Shown here piece by piece: positions 46,558 through 56,388 of a stretch of 64,000 nucleotides of DNA. Source of the DNA: an uncultured Arenicella sp. (GTDB taxonomy: Bacteria > Pseudomonadota > Gammaproteobacteria > Arenicellales > Arenicellaceae); contig CANMNN010000015.1 of NCBI GenBank assembly GCA_947499305.1, positions 1 through 64,000 of the forward strand, written 5' to 3'. The notes under the pieces were generated by a model, which was not told the origin of the DNA, searched no databases, and saw nothing but the letters and a program-made list of their open reading frames with translations. Numbering within the stretch: the first letter of the stretch is position 1; each line of letters starts with the position of its first letter. The position numbers were made by a program, and so were the translations under genes.

Positions 46558-46878
46558 TTTGGTAGCCATTGTTAGGTTTTTATTGCGGTTAGGTTTGACT
46601 AATTAGATGAAACGTTCCGTTCCAAACATATCGACCGATTGCGCACTTAAGAGATTAGAAACTTAAAATATAAGGAACTTAAGCTTTAGAAAACTAAACT
46701 GAGGGAAGCTAAGCGGCAGGAAACTGCATTTTTTCATTTCTGAGCACGATTACCAGAGAGCTTATCTAAAGCGCCTTATTTAGCCATTCCTTGGCCGATT
46801 TCTCCCCGTTCAGCGTATGTTACTTTTGCGCTAAACTTGGCTAATCAGTAGGCGACCTGCTCATCAATTAGTCGCAAA
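46558..46878. other. Intergenic region between DUF1348 and the P450-DyP gene
   Basis: No credible gene. Both flanking genes end here. A run of five degenerate direct repeats of about 16 bases with a GGAAACTTAAG-like core spans 46655-46729, and a small hairpin with a T run lies at 46716-46734. Confidence 0.5.
46716..46734 (+). terminator. Small terminator-like hairpin
   Basis: GCAG-GAAA-CTGC (46716-46727) is followed by A and six T. The stem is only four base pairs, with a stable GNRA-type loop. It may end the DUF1348 transcript. Confidence 0.4.
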
Positions 46879-49800
46879 TCACAAATTCAATAGAAACTGC
46901 AAAGCCTGCCGCCCTGGCATAAAAAAGTAACCGCTACCCTTAGTAGTAACAAATTGCTCAAGGCCCGTTAAAGTTTTTCGCCCTTGCGCTGTTGGTATGG
47001 TAAATCGCTTCGACATCGGACACTTACCTGAAGTGATCGCATCAGACTCTCCCATTAGATCATGAAAGCTTGTATTGCCTAACCAAGTCTGTTGTACGAA
47101 CTCAAATTGGCGCTCAATATCGGCGTTTAAGCACATAAACATCAGTCCACGCTCGTCGGTGTCAGCATCATGATAAGGTCGGCCTACTCGTAAAACTCTG
47201 TGTCTATTTGACAGGCCAATTTGAGTTTCAACGTCGTCACCCAAACTATCGCGAGGATTGGCGCGCCGCACATGCGCGCCTAAAGGGCAATGCAGACCTT
47301 GCGGGTCTTCGTTGCGATATCTAAAATTGTTGTCACTGTCGCTCAGCTCAAAGACTTGTTGATCACTAGACAATTGGTCGTCAGGGTAACGCACGAGAGG
47401 TCGACCATCTTTCCAGCGCCCGATCATCTTCGCTCCGACCCACTCGGCAGTATGCTCATTAGTACCATCTTGAAGATTTAACTGCTCAGCGCTTTGATGA
47501 CAAAAATCATCAAACTCACTAACTTTCTGAGCAAGTTGACGTATCACCAAATAACTACCATTTAAGCCAAAATCTTTTCGAATGTCTGTGCGGGTTTGAG
47601 ATAGCTCTTGTGGAAGTACATTACGCCGATCTTTGCCAACACTAACCACTGGCGATGGTGAAAGATTGTCGCGCTCGTCTGGGTACCCACACAAAATTTC
47701 ACCCGCTGCGATAAGTTGATCAGCCTGTTTGCTGCGCTGCGCTTTGCTGGTGCCTTTGATAATAGGCTGTGAAATACCATCGACGTAACCAAATGGTTCA
47801 ACCGGCACGCCAAGACTATTTCGCTCAACCTTACAGGCTTGTTGCGATATCAACTTAGCGCCATATTTTTTCAACAATCTATCCAGCTTTTTATTCTCGG
47901 ACTGAGATCGCTGCTCACTGTCGAAGTACCCAAGCAATGCGAAATCAACTTGTTTGTGACCACTGCCCCAGTACCAATGATCCCTATGGCTCTCACCGCT
48001 GTCACCGAGAATTCTGGCACGCGCATCAGCATCCACCCCTTGGCAAAATACATTCGGAAAAATTTGGGCGTCAACCCTGTCAGCTGATAAACCGAGACGG
48101 TTTAAACCTCGATAGCTAAACGCAATCTGCCAGGCTTGCTGATCAAGCGCTTTTTCACCAAAAGCTATTCGGGCAAAAATATCAGTGAGCAGCTTTTTGT
48201 GCTCGACCTTGTCATGTTTATCATCAAAGGCTATTAATGACACACGGCTAAATGGTAGGCGCTTTCCCATGCCTCCAAAAACCAACGTTTGAATATTAGA
48301 TTTATCTAGACTCGATCTAGGCCGGTAAGATGAACCGAATAAGGAAAACCACTGGTCCGCTTTACGGACGTCGTTAATACTGGCAAAACCTTGGCGTATC
48401 TTGGCATTCTTACGAATATCTCCAGTCGTGATATTTGGGTAGGCAACATACCAAAACGGCGTTGGCAATTGCTGTTGGCGCGCCCAGTACTTAAATGGTT
48501 CACTCAATTGAGCACCACTTTTAGCCAAGTACTGAGTCGGCGGAAAATTCTCGGTATTACTCCAGACACTGGTCAACCCTTCTGATCCTTTGGTAATAAA
48601 ATCTTCTAAATACGATTCCCAGCTGCCACCATAATTACTAAAGAAAACCAGCTGCCTGGTATTGGGAATACGCACCCAGCGAGCAAAATGAATAGAGTTT
48701 ATTACCGACAGCACTCCAGGTTGATTCTTATAGCCAGCCGCAAGCTTAATCGACCAAAGTACGCCACGAAGAAGGAGAGAGCGAATACGACTGGGCTTGA
48801 TACGCGACACTGAGAACATGTGGTTTTGTCGCAATTGATTTTCTTTAGCTGTTACTCGGTCGTAGTTACTTTGCTCAGGCAACACGAAATCACTGGGATC
48901 CCGCTTCTCTAAACGCCGAAGATAAATCACCGTCGCGCTCGCTATCGAGCCAACTAGCAGCGCCCCACCAAGAACTGTCATACTTATCGCGGCGCCAATG
49001 CGGCCAACAGTAGTCCAGTTACTGTCAGAGCCGCCACCTAAAATATAAAAATTCAGCCCGATAAAAAACATAATTACTAAAATCGGCAGAAGCGCCCAGA
49101 TTTGACGAAGATAGTCAAAAACGTACTTCAATAGACCGCGCTTGGGCTCAGACAAACGATTACGAACCTGCGCAAAAGCCCAGTCAAAATCACCTTGTTT
49201 TGCGAGCTCTTGGCGAATTGAGTTCAACCTTTCTAGTGAGTTAGCCGGTGATAAGGCCTTATCTTGGTCTAATACCATCTGATAGATCTTGTCGGCTAAC
49301 TCGGCCTCTTTGTGCACTCGCTTAACGCTATGACCTGGCGTACCATTAAAGTTCAAACCCAGATTTTTGCTCAATGGCTCAACGTTTCTAAGTCGATTCT
49401 TCTCTAGAATACTAGCTACAGCATGCGATGCATCAACGCCAATCGCCAGCCGAATTGAATCACCAAGCGCTGAGCTAATGCCCTTGGCAAATAACGTTGC
49501 AACATGCTCAGATTTCAAGTCACTGGACACTTCAAATAATAAGTGAGCGGGCTCAAGTTCTTTTCCGCCTTGCCGATATGCCGGGCTAATCATACCGCTG
49601 GCGAAATGAATTTTCGGCTCCTGAGTAAAAACATCTAGAAGGTGCTGATCGCCCCCCAAGGATGCCTCCCGTTTATCTGAAGTATCGGAACTCGGAAGAT
49701 GACAGGCGACGTTTCCCAGTGATTCTAAACCTTGCTGTAAGTCTTCAATATACTGAGCATGTTTGATCGGAATGCAGTAAGTGCAATGCGACTGATTATG

Positions 49801-51150
49801 ATCACCAAATTTGTCCTGCTGATTCCAAGACATACTGACCGACTCGGGAAATATTCCGATGCGACTTATCTTCCCGCGAATACCTCCCTTAGCGCTAAGA
49901 CCGGGCAAAGAGAATAGTTTTTTGACGATTTGAGTTGAGAATGCACGCGCCATCGGTGCACCAATGCAATTGTGCACCCCATAGCCAAAGATCATCGAAT
50001 CTTGGCTATTGCGATTTGGCTGAAACTCATCTGGGTGATCGACCTCTGCTGAGTCAAACATAGCAGACAAAGTAGATGGTATGACCAAACTACCCTTAGA
50101 TATTTTTTTACGGCGACGCGTGCCATCGGCGACTACATAATCTTGTTCACACAAGCGAAACGGGCCAAGCTGAATTGGATTAAAACGCATTGCTTCAGCA
50201 ATGACCGAATCGAGTTGTACATCGTCGTTATCTTTAATTGCCCGCAGCACCGCTTCTTTTGCGGCAGACTTATCAAGAATCACTTCTAGAGCATTTCCTA
50301 GGCCGAGCATAGTGGTAGGTAAAAAGCCCAGCAACATCCCCATCATGATAGAGCGCAGGTCTTGGTATGGCACACTTTGAACATCATCGGTGTGAGCCAT
50401 CACCAAACGATCTAAGGCATTGAGATCTGCGGATTGACCTGCACTTGCGTCCTCGCCTGACAAGCTGTCTAAGCGCGCACGGGAGTGCTCGATGGAATTG
50501 TCGATAACATCGAGCAATTGCTTGGCACCACTCATCGCTAATTCTCGGACAGCCTGATTACCAAATACATCGGCGAATAAAAACGAACTTACCGCTAAAG
50601 CCGAGTCATAGAAGCGATCGTGGTCGGCAATTATCAATCCAAAGTATTCTTGACACACGGCTAGCGCGCAGGGCTTAAACAAGTCTTCAATTGGGTCAAT
50701 ATCAGCGCCGGCTGATCGTAGGCAGCGAGCTGCATTTTGCTCGGTGATTTGATTGATAATCTGGCCCATCTCCGTGGGCGGAAATGCTTTTAATATCACC
50801 TTCTTTTGCGCGCGGTAAATAGCACCATCATTGGTCCCTAGCACGAAATCTCCACCGCCGCTTACCACTTTCATTTCAGGGCCAAATGGCACCGTAAATA
50901 CTTTGGTATTGGTCAGAACTTCGCGTACATCTTCGGCCCGCGTGATCAATACAAATCCCCCAAAACTCGGGCTTGGAATAGTGCACCTAAGAAGCTTGAG
51001 TATCCCACGAGGGCTCCGGAATATCTTTGCTGCAAGTTTGGAAACAAAGCCTTTCGAGCGTAATCGCTCTAGATCGAAGCCTGGTAACGCTGAGTCTAGG
51101 TTAATCTCATTCAGTTCTTCAACCCTCTCGTAATACTTCACCTTTGGCAT
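46879..51150 (-). CDS. Cytochrome P450 / DyP-type peroxidase fusion with central membrane segments
   Basis: A 1423-residue protein that joins two haem enzymes. Residues about 20-445 are a cytochrome P450: ExxR motif EAMR (Glu319/Arg322) and haem-thiolate loop FGYGVHNCIG (Cys395); the I-helix (LLGFLPTTMLG, about 274) lacks the usual acid-Thr pair. A middle region (450-680) is unassigned. Two hydrophobic helices follow (about 685-705 and 717-745). Residues about 815-1420 are a long DyP-type peroxidase, with GYVDGISQP (GxxDG; Asp1124) and the proximal-His motif GAHVRRANPR (His1293). P450 may use peroxide or peroxidase products; this is inferred. ATG 51150 follows AAGGAGG, which overlaps the end of the regulator gene 2 bases upstream, so the pair is translated together. 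Confidence 0.88.
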   Translation of the reverse strand: MPKVKYYERVEELNEINLDSALPGFDLERLRSKGFVSKLAAKIFRSPRGILKLLRCTIPSPSFGGFVLITRAEDVREVLTNTKVFTVPFGPEMKVVSGGGDFVLGTNDGAIYRAQKKVILKAFPPTEMGQIINQITEQNAARCLRSAGADIDPIEDLFKPCALAVCQEYFGLIIADHDRFYDSALAVSSFLFADVFGNQAVRELAMSGAKQLLDVIDNSIEHSRARLDSLSGEDASAGQSADLNALDRLVMAHTDDVQSVPYQDLRSIMMGMLLGFLPTTMLGLGNALEVILDKSAAKEAVLRAIKDNDDVQLDSVIAEAMRFNPIQLGPFRLCEQDYVVADGTRRRKKISKGSLVIPSTLSAMFDSAEVDHPDEFQPNRNSQDSMIFGYGVHNCIGAPMARAFSTQIVKKLFSLPGLSAKGGIRGKISRIGIFPESVSMSWNQQDKFGDHNQSHCTYCIPIKHAQYIEDLQQGLESLGNVACHLPSSDTSDKREASLGGDQHLLDVFTQEPKIHFASGMISPAYRQGGKELEPAHLLFEVSSDLKSEHVATLFAKGISSALGDSIRLAIGVDASHAVASILEKNRLRNVEPLSKNLGLNFNGTPGHSVKRVHKEAELADKIYQMVLDQDKALSPANSLERLNSIRQELAKQGDFDWAFAQVRNRLSEPKRGLLKYVFDYLRQIWALLPILVIMFFIGLNFYILGGGSDSNWTTVGRIGAAISMTVLGGALLVGSIASATVIYLRRLEKRDPSDFVLPEQSNYDRVTAKENQLRQNHMFSVSRIKPSRIRSLLLRGVLWSIKLAAGYKNQPGVLSVINSIHFARWVRIPNTRQLVFFSNYGGSWESYLEDFITKGSEGLTSVWSNTENFPPTQYLAKSGAQLSEPFKYWARQQQLPTPFWYVAYPNITTGDIRKNAKIRQGFASINDVRKADQWFSLFGSSYRPRSSLDKSNIQTLVFGGMGKRLPFSRVSLIAFDDKHDKVEHKKLLTDIFARIAFGEKALDQQAWQIAFSYRGLNRLGLSADRVDAQIFPNVFCQGVDADARARILGDSGESHRDHWYWGSGHKQVDFALLGYFDSEQRSQSENKKLDRLLKKYGAKLISQQACKVERNSLGVPVEPFGYVDGISQPIIKGTSKAQRSKQADQLIAAGEILCGYPDERDNLSPSPVVSVGKDRRNVLPQELSQTRTDIRKDFGLNGSYLVIRQLAQKVSEFDDFCHQSAEQLNLQDGTNEHTAEWVGAKMIGRWKDGRPLVRYPDDQLSSDQQVFELSDSDNNFRYRNEDPQGLHCPLGAHVRRANPRDSLGDDVETQIGLSNRHRVLRVGRPYHDADTDERGLMFMCLNADIERQFEFVQQTWLGNTSFHDLMGESDAITSGKCPMSKRFTIPTAQGRKTLTGLEQFVTTKGSGYFFMPGRQALQFLLNL

Positions 51151-51152
51151 AG

Positions 51153-53636
51153 CTACACCTCCTTGTAGACATCAATCAGACGTTGGTTATATTCCTGTTT
51201 TATGAATGGGATAGCGCGAATATTATCTTCGCTAACGTTTACTTTTCGGGCGCTAATTTCACCTTTCTCTTTCTCGGCTAGCACCTTGTCTTCTGGTCTG
51301 TTACGGCTCACCAAAGCTGCTATTTTAATTAGCCTTGCATACCAATACCTTGGTGCCAAGAACGAAGAATTCTCGGCCGCCTCAATGGCACTTTCGTAAT
51401 CACCAGAAAAATAGTATGCCGCAGCTAGCTCAGCCAAACTATGAAAACGATAATAATCAGCTGGATTTAGAGCCAATGCATTTCGAATATCAACCGGAGC
51501 AAGCTCAGGCTTTCCTAACAACAAGTTTGCACTACCGCGAGAAGAGTAGGCAAACGATAAGCTAGGGTTTAGCCGAATGGCTTCGTTAAAAAAGCCAACC
51601 GCTTGCTTAGCCTGATTAGTCATTATGGCAATTGCTCCAAGGTAAGCGTGCACGCGACTGTCTGAGCGATCCATCAACATAGCTTTACGGCATAGCTGCG
51701 TCGATTGATCTAAATCGTATTTAGTGCTTTTAAGTCCATGCTCTGACCACGCTTTCCAAAAGTGCCACCATGCCAAAGCTACGAGGGCTTCTGACTGGTA
51801 TTCGTCTCGCTGGAGAGCGTTTTGGTATAGCTTTTGAGCTCGCTTTACTCCGGTGGAAGTGCGTCGCGCCATATGCCAATGGCCGCGATGAACAAGTTGC
51901 CATGTCGTTAGATCATCAATGCGGCTTTCGTAGGCCCTAACTTGTTCATGCTTTCCTAGCTCTTGAAGCAAGTGAGCGCTAATTTTGCTGGTTATTCTCT
52001 CCTGCAGATTCATGATCTCAGAGAGCTTTTCAGAAAAAGACTCTGACCAAACAATACGCTTTGAGGCAAGGCTTTCTAAGGTTACGATAATAGTCAGCAC
52101 CGAACCCGAAACTTTTATCGAACCACCGAGGATATAGTCTACGCCCAATCCTTGAGCGACAGACTCTGAATTTTTCTGATCATATTCGTAAGAAAAACTC
52201 GAATTACGCGAAATCACTTTTAGCCATTGATTGTTCGATAAAGCTAGAATCACATCATCCGCTAAACCTTCCGACATATACTCATCGACCGACGCGTTCG
52301 CCAACCGAAATGGCAATACAGCAATCAAAGGTCGACTATCTTGATCATGCTCACGTTTGTCTAATGAAGATGGTTCAAGCGTTGTCAGTTTACGCGAACC
52401 CTGTTTCTCGAGTATTTCTGAAGAAGGCAAAGTGACATCAAACAGCTTTATTTTATTAGTCAAGTTTTCAACGTTGCAATCGCATTTAAAAGCCAGCGTA
52501 TAGTCAATGTTGTCCTGAACCAACACAGCTGTCGCTTCAGTGACCAACACCGGTTGACGCTTTAGCGGTAAATACTGTTTGGCGGCGTCAATTGCCGCCT
52601 TGCTAGCAGCAAGCGCAATATCACATTCGGTTCCATAGATACGACTTTGCTGCCTATATACCAGACCAGTATTCACACCTATGCCGAGCTTTGCACTAGG
52701 CACGACTTGGAAGTTGAGCTCAATACTTAAAGCGATCGCATAACGCACAGCGTCGTAAGGGCGCTCAAATTCGAGTAATACTTGGCTATCGACAACGAAT
52801 ACCCGGCCACCATAATTTGGCGACATGTCTCGAATAAAAGACACACAATTATTAAAATCAGAGACTGATAGCTTTGCGAGTTGAACCGCAACAATGCTAA
52901 GCATAATCTTTTGCCCGATTTCTGTATTTGCTCCAGACGATTCAAGCCTTGTATCTGAAGTACTTGTCGAATTGGATCTTGGCTGCTCTAAATGCCGACT
53001 TACCCGACGCTCCCAAACTTGCCGCTCAAGGACTAGCCAATCCTCAAACTCTGGATCACGAATATCCATACCTTCGAGCAAGTCTTCGTTTAGAGAGCGT
53101 CTCAAACGCTCTAGATCTTGTGCAGATTGGTGTGCCTCGGTGAGCAGAAGCTCAGTGTCGATACTTATTTTATCTAAACACAATGAAACCGATTTTTTAT
53201 CGGCAACAATAAGTTGACCACTCAAGTCACCAAACGATCGCCTTGCATCTAATAATGCTTGTCGAAGACTTGCCGCACCTTGCTCCTCACCACGATCGCT
53301 CCAAAGCTTGTCTCGAAGCCAAACTCGAGTGCGGGTAGCGCGCGGCGATAGAGCCAACATCGCCAACATCGCACAAGTCTTTTGCGCTTTCGGGGTCAAA
53401 GGAGTGCCATTGGAATCACTTATGGAAAACGGCCCAAGCAGAAAAAAACGGCAGAGGCTCTGCTCTGCAGCTGCATTGAGGGGCTGATCAATTCTTGGCT
53501 CCGCATCACCGGATTGAACGCTCACGCACGGGCCTCCTAGGCTCTGCTGAAAACCGCGCGCGATTAACCTTGTGTAGACCGTATTTTTAACGGCGATAAT
53601 GTCGCACGCAGAATTGGTTTCGATACTACTTGGCAT
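51153..53636 (-). CDS. Multidomain regulator: winged HTH, degenerate cyclase-homology domain, TolB/FlgO-like domain, TPRs
   Basis: An 827-residue protein. Residues about 61-155 form an OmpR/SARP-like winged HTH (FLLGPFSISDSNGTPLTPKA, then LWSDRGEEQGAASLRQALL), with a BTAD-like helical part to about 215. Residues 242-400 resemble a class III nucleotide cyclase domain (LGIGVNTGLVYRQQ, RIYGTECDIALAASKA), but the metal-binding Asp positions are not conserved (VVDSQVLLEF where GD is usual), so it probably binds or signals rather than cyclises. Residues 436-560 are a TolB-N/FlgO-like domain (IAVLPFR, EGLADDVILALS). Residues 580-800 are TPRs. ATG 53636 follows AGGAGG; an earlier start at 53663 is unlikely. 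It probably controls the coupled P450-DyP gene. Confidence 0.82.
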   Translation of the reverse strand: MPSSIETNSACDIIAVKNTVYTRLIARGFQQSLGGPCVSVQSGDAEPRIDQPLNAAAEQSLCRFFLLGPFSISDSNGTPLTPKAQKTCAMLAMLALSPRATRTRVWLRDKLWSDRGEEQGAASLRQALLDARRSFGDLSGQLIVADKKSVSLCLDKISIDTELLLTEAHQSAQDLERLRRSLNEDLLEGMDIRDPEFEDWLVLERQVWERRVSRHLEQPRSNSTSTSDTRLESSGANTEIGQKIMLSIVAVQLAKLSVSDFNNCVSFIRDMSPNYGGRVFVVDSQVLLEFERPYDAVRYAIALSIELNFQVVPSAKLGIGVNTGLVYRQQSRIYGTECDIALAASKAAIDAAKQYLPLKRQPVLVTEATAVLVQDNIDYTLAFKCDCNVENLTNKIKLFDVTLPSSEILEKQGSRKLTTLEPSSLDKREHDQDSRPLIAVLPFRLANASVDEYMSEGLADDVILALSNNQWLKVISRNSSFSYEYDQKNSESVAQGLGVDYILGGSIKVSGSVLTIIVTLESLASKRIVWSESFSEKLSEIMNLQERITSKISAHLLQELGKHEQVRAYESRIDDLTTWQLVHRGHWHMARRTSTGVKRAQKLYQNALQRDEYQSEALVALAWWHFWKAWSEHGLKSTKYDLDQSTQLCRKAMLMDRSDSRVHAYLGAIAIMTNQAKQAVGFFNEAIRLNPSLSFAYSSRGSANLLLGKPELAPVDIRNALALNPADYYRFHSLAELAAAYYFSGDYESAIEAAENSSFLAPRYWYARLIKIAALVSRNRPEDKVLAEKEKGEISARKVNVSEDNIRAIPFIKQEYNQRLIDVYKEV

Positions 53637-53946
53637 GGTAGCAACCTCCTTTACAACCGTCAATTTAAGCCTTTTTGCAACAGACTCCGTTTGCCCAACT
53701 TCCTTTTGCTGCTTGAATACAGTGCTAAAGGTCTAGCGATCAGTCCATAACCAAACCGAGACTTAATCGAACTCTCCGTGACGACTGGGCCTAGTGTAGA
53801 CCACCTCAATTCAGACCGCGCCAGTGTATTACCCCTCCGAATTGGCCACAGGTGCCTTTAGCAGTGTATCCAGCATATCCCCTACCGAACCTCACCCTCT
53901 CAACTTAATCGGATAGCGTTAAAGTTCCGTTAATAAAACATTTTTT

Positions 53947-53976
53947 TTGAAAATTTGTACACTTTTATCGTATGAA
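53947..53976 (+). promoter_or_regulatory. Sigma70-like promoter candidate for the VIT/VWA operon
   Basis: TTGAAA at 53947-53952 and TATGAA at 53971-53976 with an 18-base spacer, preceded by an eight-T tract. It is about 220 bases before the start codon, which would give a long leader. Confidence 0.3.
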
Positions 53977-54172
53977 GCCCAGGTTTTACAGGGCGTCGGC
54001 GCGCCTTTAGATTTCAAGACCACGGCAGATAAAAACAATAAAGTATAAAAATATTGAACTTAAGGTTAAATTTATAGGACTATCTCTTAATTAGTTTACA
54101 TTAACGACACCCAACTTCATTCTTGTCTCTCTACTATTCAATCCCAAAGCTCATCGAGTACGGGAAACACAG

Positions 54173-54187
54173 GCGCTCTTAGAGCGC
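54173..54187 (+). promoter_or_regulatory. Leader hairpin abutting the VIT/VWA Shine-Dalgarno
   Basis: GCGCTC-TTA-GAGCGC forms a perfect six-pair stem ending immediately before AGGAG (54188-54192), 12 bases ahead of ATG 54200. It could hinder ribosome loading or stabilise the message. Confidence 0.5.
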
Positions 54188-54199
54188 AGGAGACTAACA

Positions 54200-56308
54200 A
54201 TGAATACGCTAGTAAATACTCTAAAGCATGCCGCTATCGTCATAGCCGCTGTCTTTTTCGCCAATAGTCAGGCTGACGCGAGTGGGCTACTCACGGCCAA
54301 CGGCAGCAATACCGACTTAGAAATTCAAGATCACGTTGTCTCAGTCAGCATAGAAGATGGCTACGCGATCACTACTGTCGATAACATTTTCTACAATCCG
54401 TCTAATACTGAGCTTGAAGCAGTTTACGAATTCCCGGTGCCTAAAAACGGTACGGTTGCAGAGTTCACAGTTTGGATTGACGGTAAGCCGATCATTGGCG
54501 AAGTTGTAGAAAAAGAACGAGCCAAGAAACTATACGAATCAGAAAAGGCGGCTGGACGAGATGCTGGCTTAACCGAGAAGATTTCATTTTATCGCTTCGA
54601 GTCAAAGGTAACCCCCGTTCGACCACAACAAACAACAAAGACACGGCTAGTTTACATGCAGCCTGCTGATGTGGAGGGCGGCGTAGGGCGTTATGTCTAT
54701 CCACTTGAAGAAGGTGGTACAGATCAAGCCAAACTCGACTTTTGGCAAACGAACGACGCTGTAACAGGTCAGTTCAGTTTCGATTTATCACTGCGCTCTG
54801 GATTCCCTGTTGAAGCGGTCAGAGCGCCAGCACACGCTAGTGCTCAGATTTCAAGCACCGATGCAAACAACTGGGAGCTACAAATAAATAGCAATGGTAT
54901 TGCCGACCCGACCGCGACTGTAAGCGAATCAGCCGTTGAAACTACGGCAGATAATCGCGATCAACACTTTGAGTCTGCAATGCAAACCCAATCAAATGGC
55001 AACCGCTTAAACCAAGACATCGTCGTTTACTGGCGCCTTCAAGCTGATTTACCAGGGGCTATTGAATTGGTAGCGCATAAAGAAGCCGGAGCGCGCCGTG
55101 GTACTTTTATGATGACAGTTACACCAGGTGTTGATCTAGAGCCGATCACTGAGGGTCGCGATTGGATATTCGTACTAGATCGTTCTGGGTCTATGAGTGG
55201 TAAATACCAAACTTTGATGGACGCAACCGGCCAAGCATTGAATAAGTTAAGTGTTAATGACCGTTTTCAAATCCTTTTATTTGATGATCAAGTTGAAGAA
55301 ATTAGCAATGAATGGATGAGCGCCGATCAGGTTTCAATCGAAAAAGTTGAACGTGCGCTTAACAATTCAGCGCCACGTGGTGGTACCGACTTGTACCGAG
55401 GCTTATCGAAAGCCATCGATAAGTTGGACAGCGATCGTACCTCAAGCATTATTCTGATCACCGATGGCGTTGCTAACGTTGGTAAAACCGAAAAAAATGA
55501 GTTTATCGACCTGATGACAAAGCAAGATGTGCGTCTATTCACGGCGATCATGGGCAATGGCGCTAACCGCCCCATGTTAGAGAGTATGACCAAAGCTTCA
55601 AAGGGTTTTGCTACAAGTGTCTCTAATAGCGACGACATCATGGGCGTATTGATCAGTGCCTTAGAAAAGGTGAAGTACGAAGCGTTACATGACGTTGAGC
55701 TGAAAATCAAAGGCGTGAAGACTAAAGACCTAGTCGCCAATAAGGTCGCAACGCTCTATCGGGGTCAGCAAATGGTGATCTTCGGCCACTATTATGGGAG
55801 CGGTGAAGCAGTCGCTCAATTAGATGCAAAAATCTCCGGTGAAGACAAGCAATACAAAACTACCTTCGACTTCCCTAATCAAGCAGGTAGCAACCCCGAG
55901 ATCGAACGTCTATGGGCTTACGCTAAAATCGAGCAATTAAAAGATGAGTCAAGCTACTTAGGTAACGATTTAAGCGATCATCGCTCGGCTATTGTCAGTA
56001 CGGCTACCGAGTACGGTTTGGTCACCGACTTCACGTCAATGATCGTAATGACGGATGAACAGTTTGAAGCTAACGGTATCAAACGCAATAACAAAAAGCG
56101 CCGCGAAGCTGAACAAGCAGCACAACAAAAGCGTGCCAATTCCGGTGTTCAACAACGTCAAGTAGATCAAAACACCCCTGCGTTTAGTCAAAACCGCCCT
56201 AGTTACAGCGGTGGTGGAGGTGGCGGCGCCATCAACCCATTAACTCTCCTGATGCTGTTACCACTGCTTGTCACCTTTGTAAGACGTCGCACAAACAAGC
56301 AGTCTTAA
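54200..56308 (+). CDS. VIT and VWA domain surface protein with GlyGly-CTERM tail
   Basis: A 702-residue exported protein: signal peptide (ending QADASG), VIT domain (about 35-170; VYEFPVPKNGTVAEF), a linker, and a VWA domain from about 322 with intact MIDAS start DRSGSMS (Asp327, Ser329, Ser331) and ITDGVANVG. The C-terminus (668-702) is a run of six glycines, a hydrophobic helix (LLMLLPLLVTF) and VRRR: a GlyGly-CTERM signal, which is recognised and cut by rhombosortases. The next gene encodes one, 80 bases on. Probably delivered to the cell surface or medium after type II-like export and cleavage (family knowledge). AGGAG precedes the ATG. Confidence 0.92.
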   Translation: MNTLVNTLKHAAIVIAAVFFANSQADASGLLTANGSNTDLEIQDHVVSVSIEDGYAITTVDNIFYNPSNTELEAVYEFPVPKNGTVAEFTVWIDGKPIIGEVVEKERAKKLYESEKAAGRDAGLTEKISFYRFESKVTPVRPQQTTKTRLVYMQPADVEGGVGRYVYPLEEGGTDQAKLDFWQTNDAVTGQFSFDLSLRSGFPVEAVRAPAHASAQISSTDANNWELQINSNGIADPTATVSESAVETTADNRDQHFESAMQTQSNGNRLNQDIVVYWRLQADLPGAIELVAHKEAGARRGTFMMTVTPGVDLEPITEGRDWIFVLDRSGSMSGKYQTLMDATGQALNKLSVNDRFQILLFDDQVEEISNEWMSADQVSIEKVERALNNSAPRGGTDLYRGLSKAIDKLDSDRTSSIILITDGVANVGKTEKNEFIDLMTKQDVRLFTAIMGNGANRPMLESMTKASKGFATSVSNSDDIMGVLISALEKVKYEALHDVELKIKGVKTKDLVANKVATLYRGQQMVIFGHYYGSGEAVAQLDAKISGEDKQYKTTFDFPNQAGSNPEIERLWAYAKIEQLKDESSYLGNDLSDHRSAIVSTATEYGLVTDFTSMIVMTDEQFEANGIKRNNKKRREAEQAAQQKRANSGVQQRQVDQNTPAFSQNRPSYSGGGGGGAINPLTLLMLLPLLVTFVRRRTNKQS

Positions 56309-56321
56309 TAAATAGATTTAT

Positions 56322-56341
56322 TGCCTCACAGGGACGTGAGG
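56322..56341 (+). terminator. Intercistronic hairpin between VIT/VWA and rhombosortase genes
   Basis: GCCTCAC (56322-56328) pairs perfectly with GTGAGGC (56335-56341) around AGGGAC, 14 bases past the VIT/VWA stop. There is no T run, so it may act as an attenuator or mRNA-stabilising stem that sets the substrate:protease ratio. Confidence 0.45.
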
Positions 56342-56388
56342 CGGTATTTCCCTCAATAAAAATTACTACAAAACAAAAAGGTTTGATC

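Larger units (their letters stand above)
53637..54199. other. Divergent control region between the P450-DyP unit and the VIT/VWA gene
   Basis: About 560 bases without a gene. It includes a TTGAAA-N18-TATGAA promoter-like pair on the plus strand (53947-53976) and a perfect 6-bp hairpin next to the VIT/VWA ribosome site (54173-54187). No clear minus-strand promoter was found. Confidence 0.5.
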
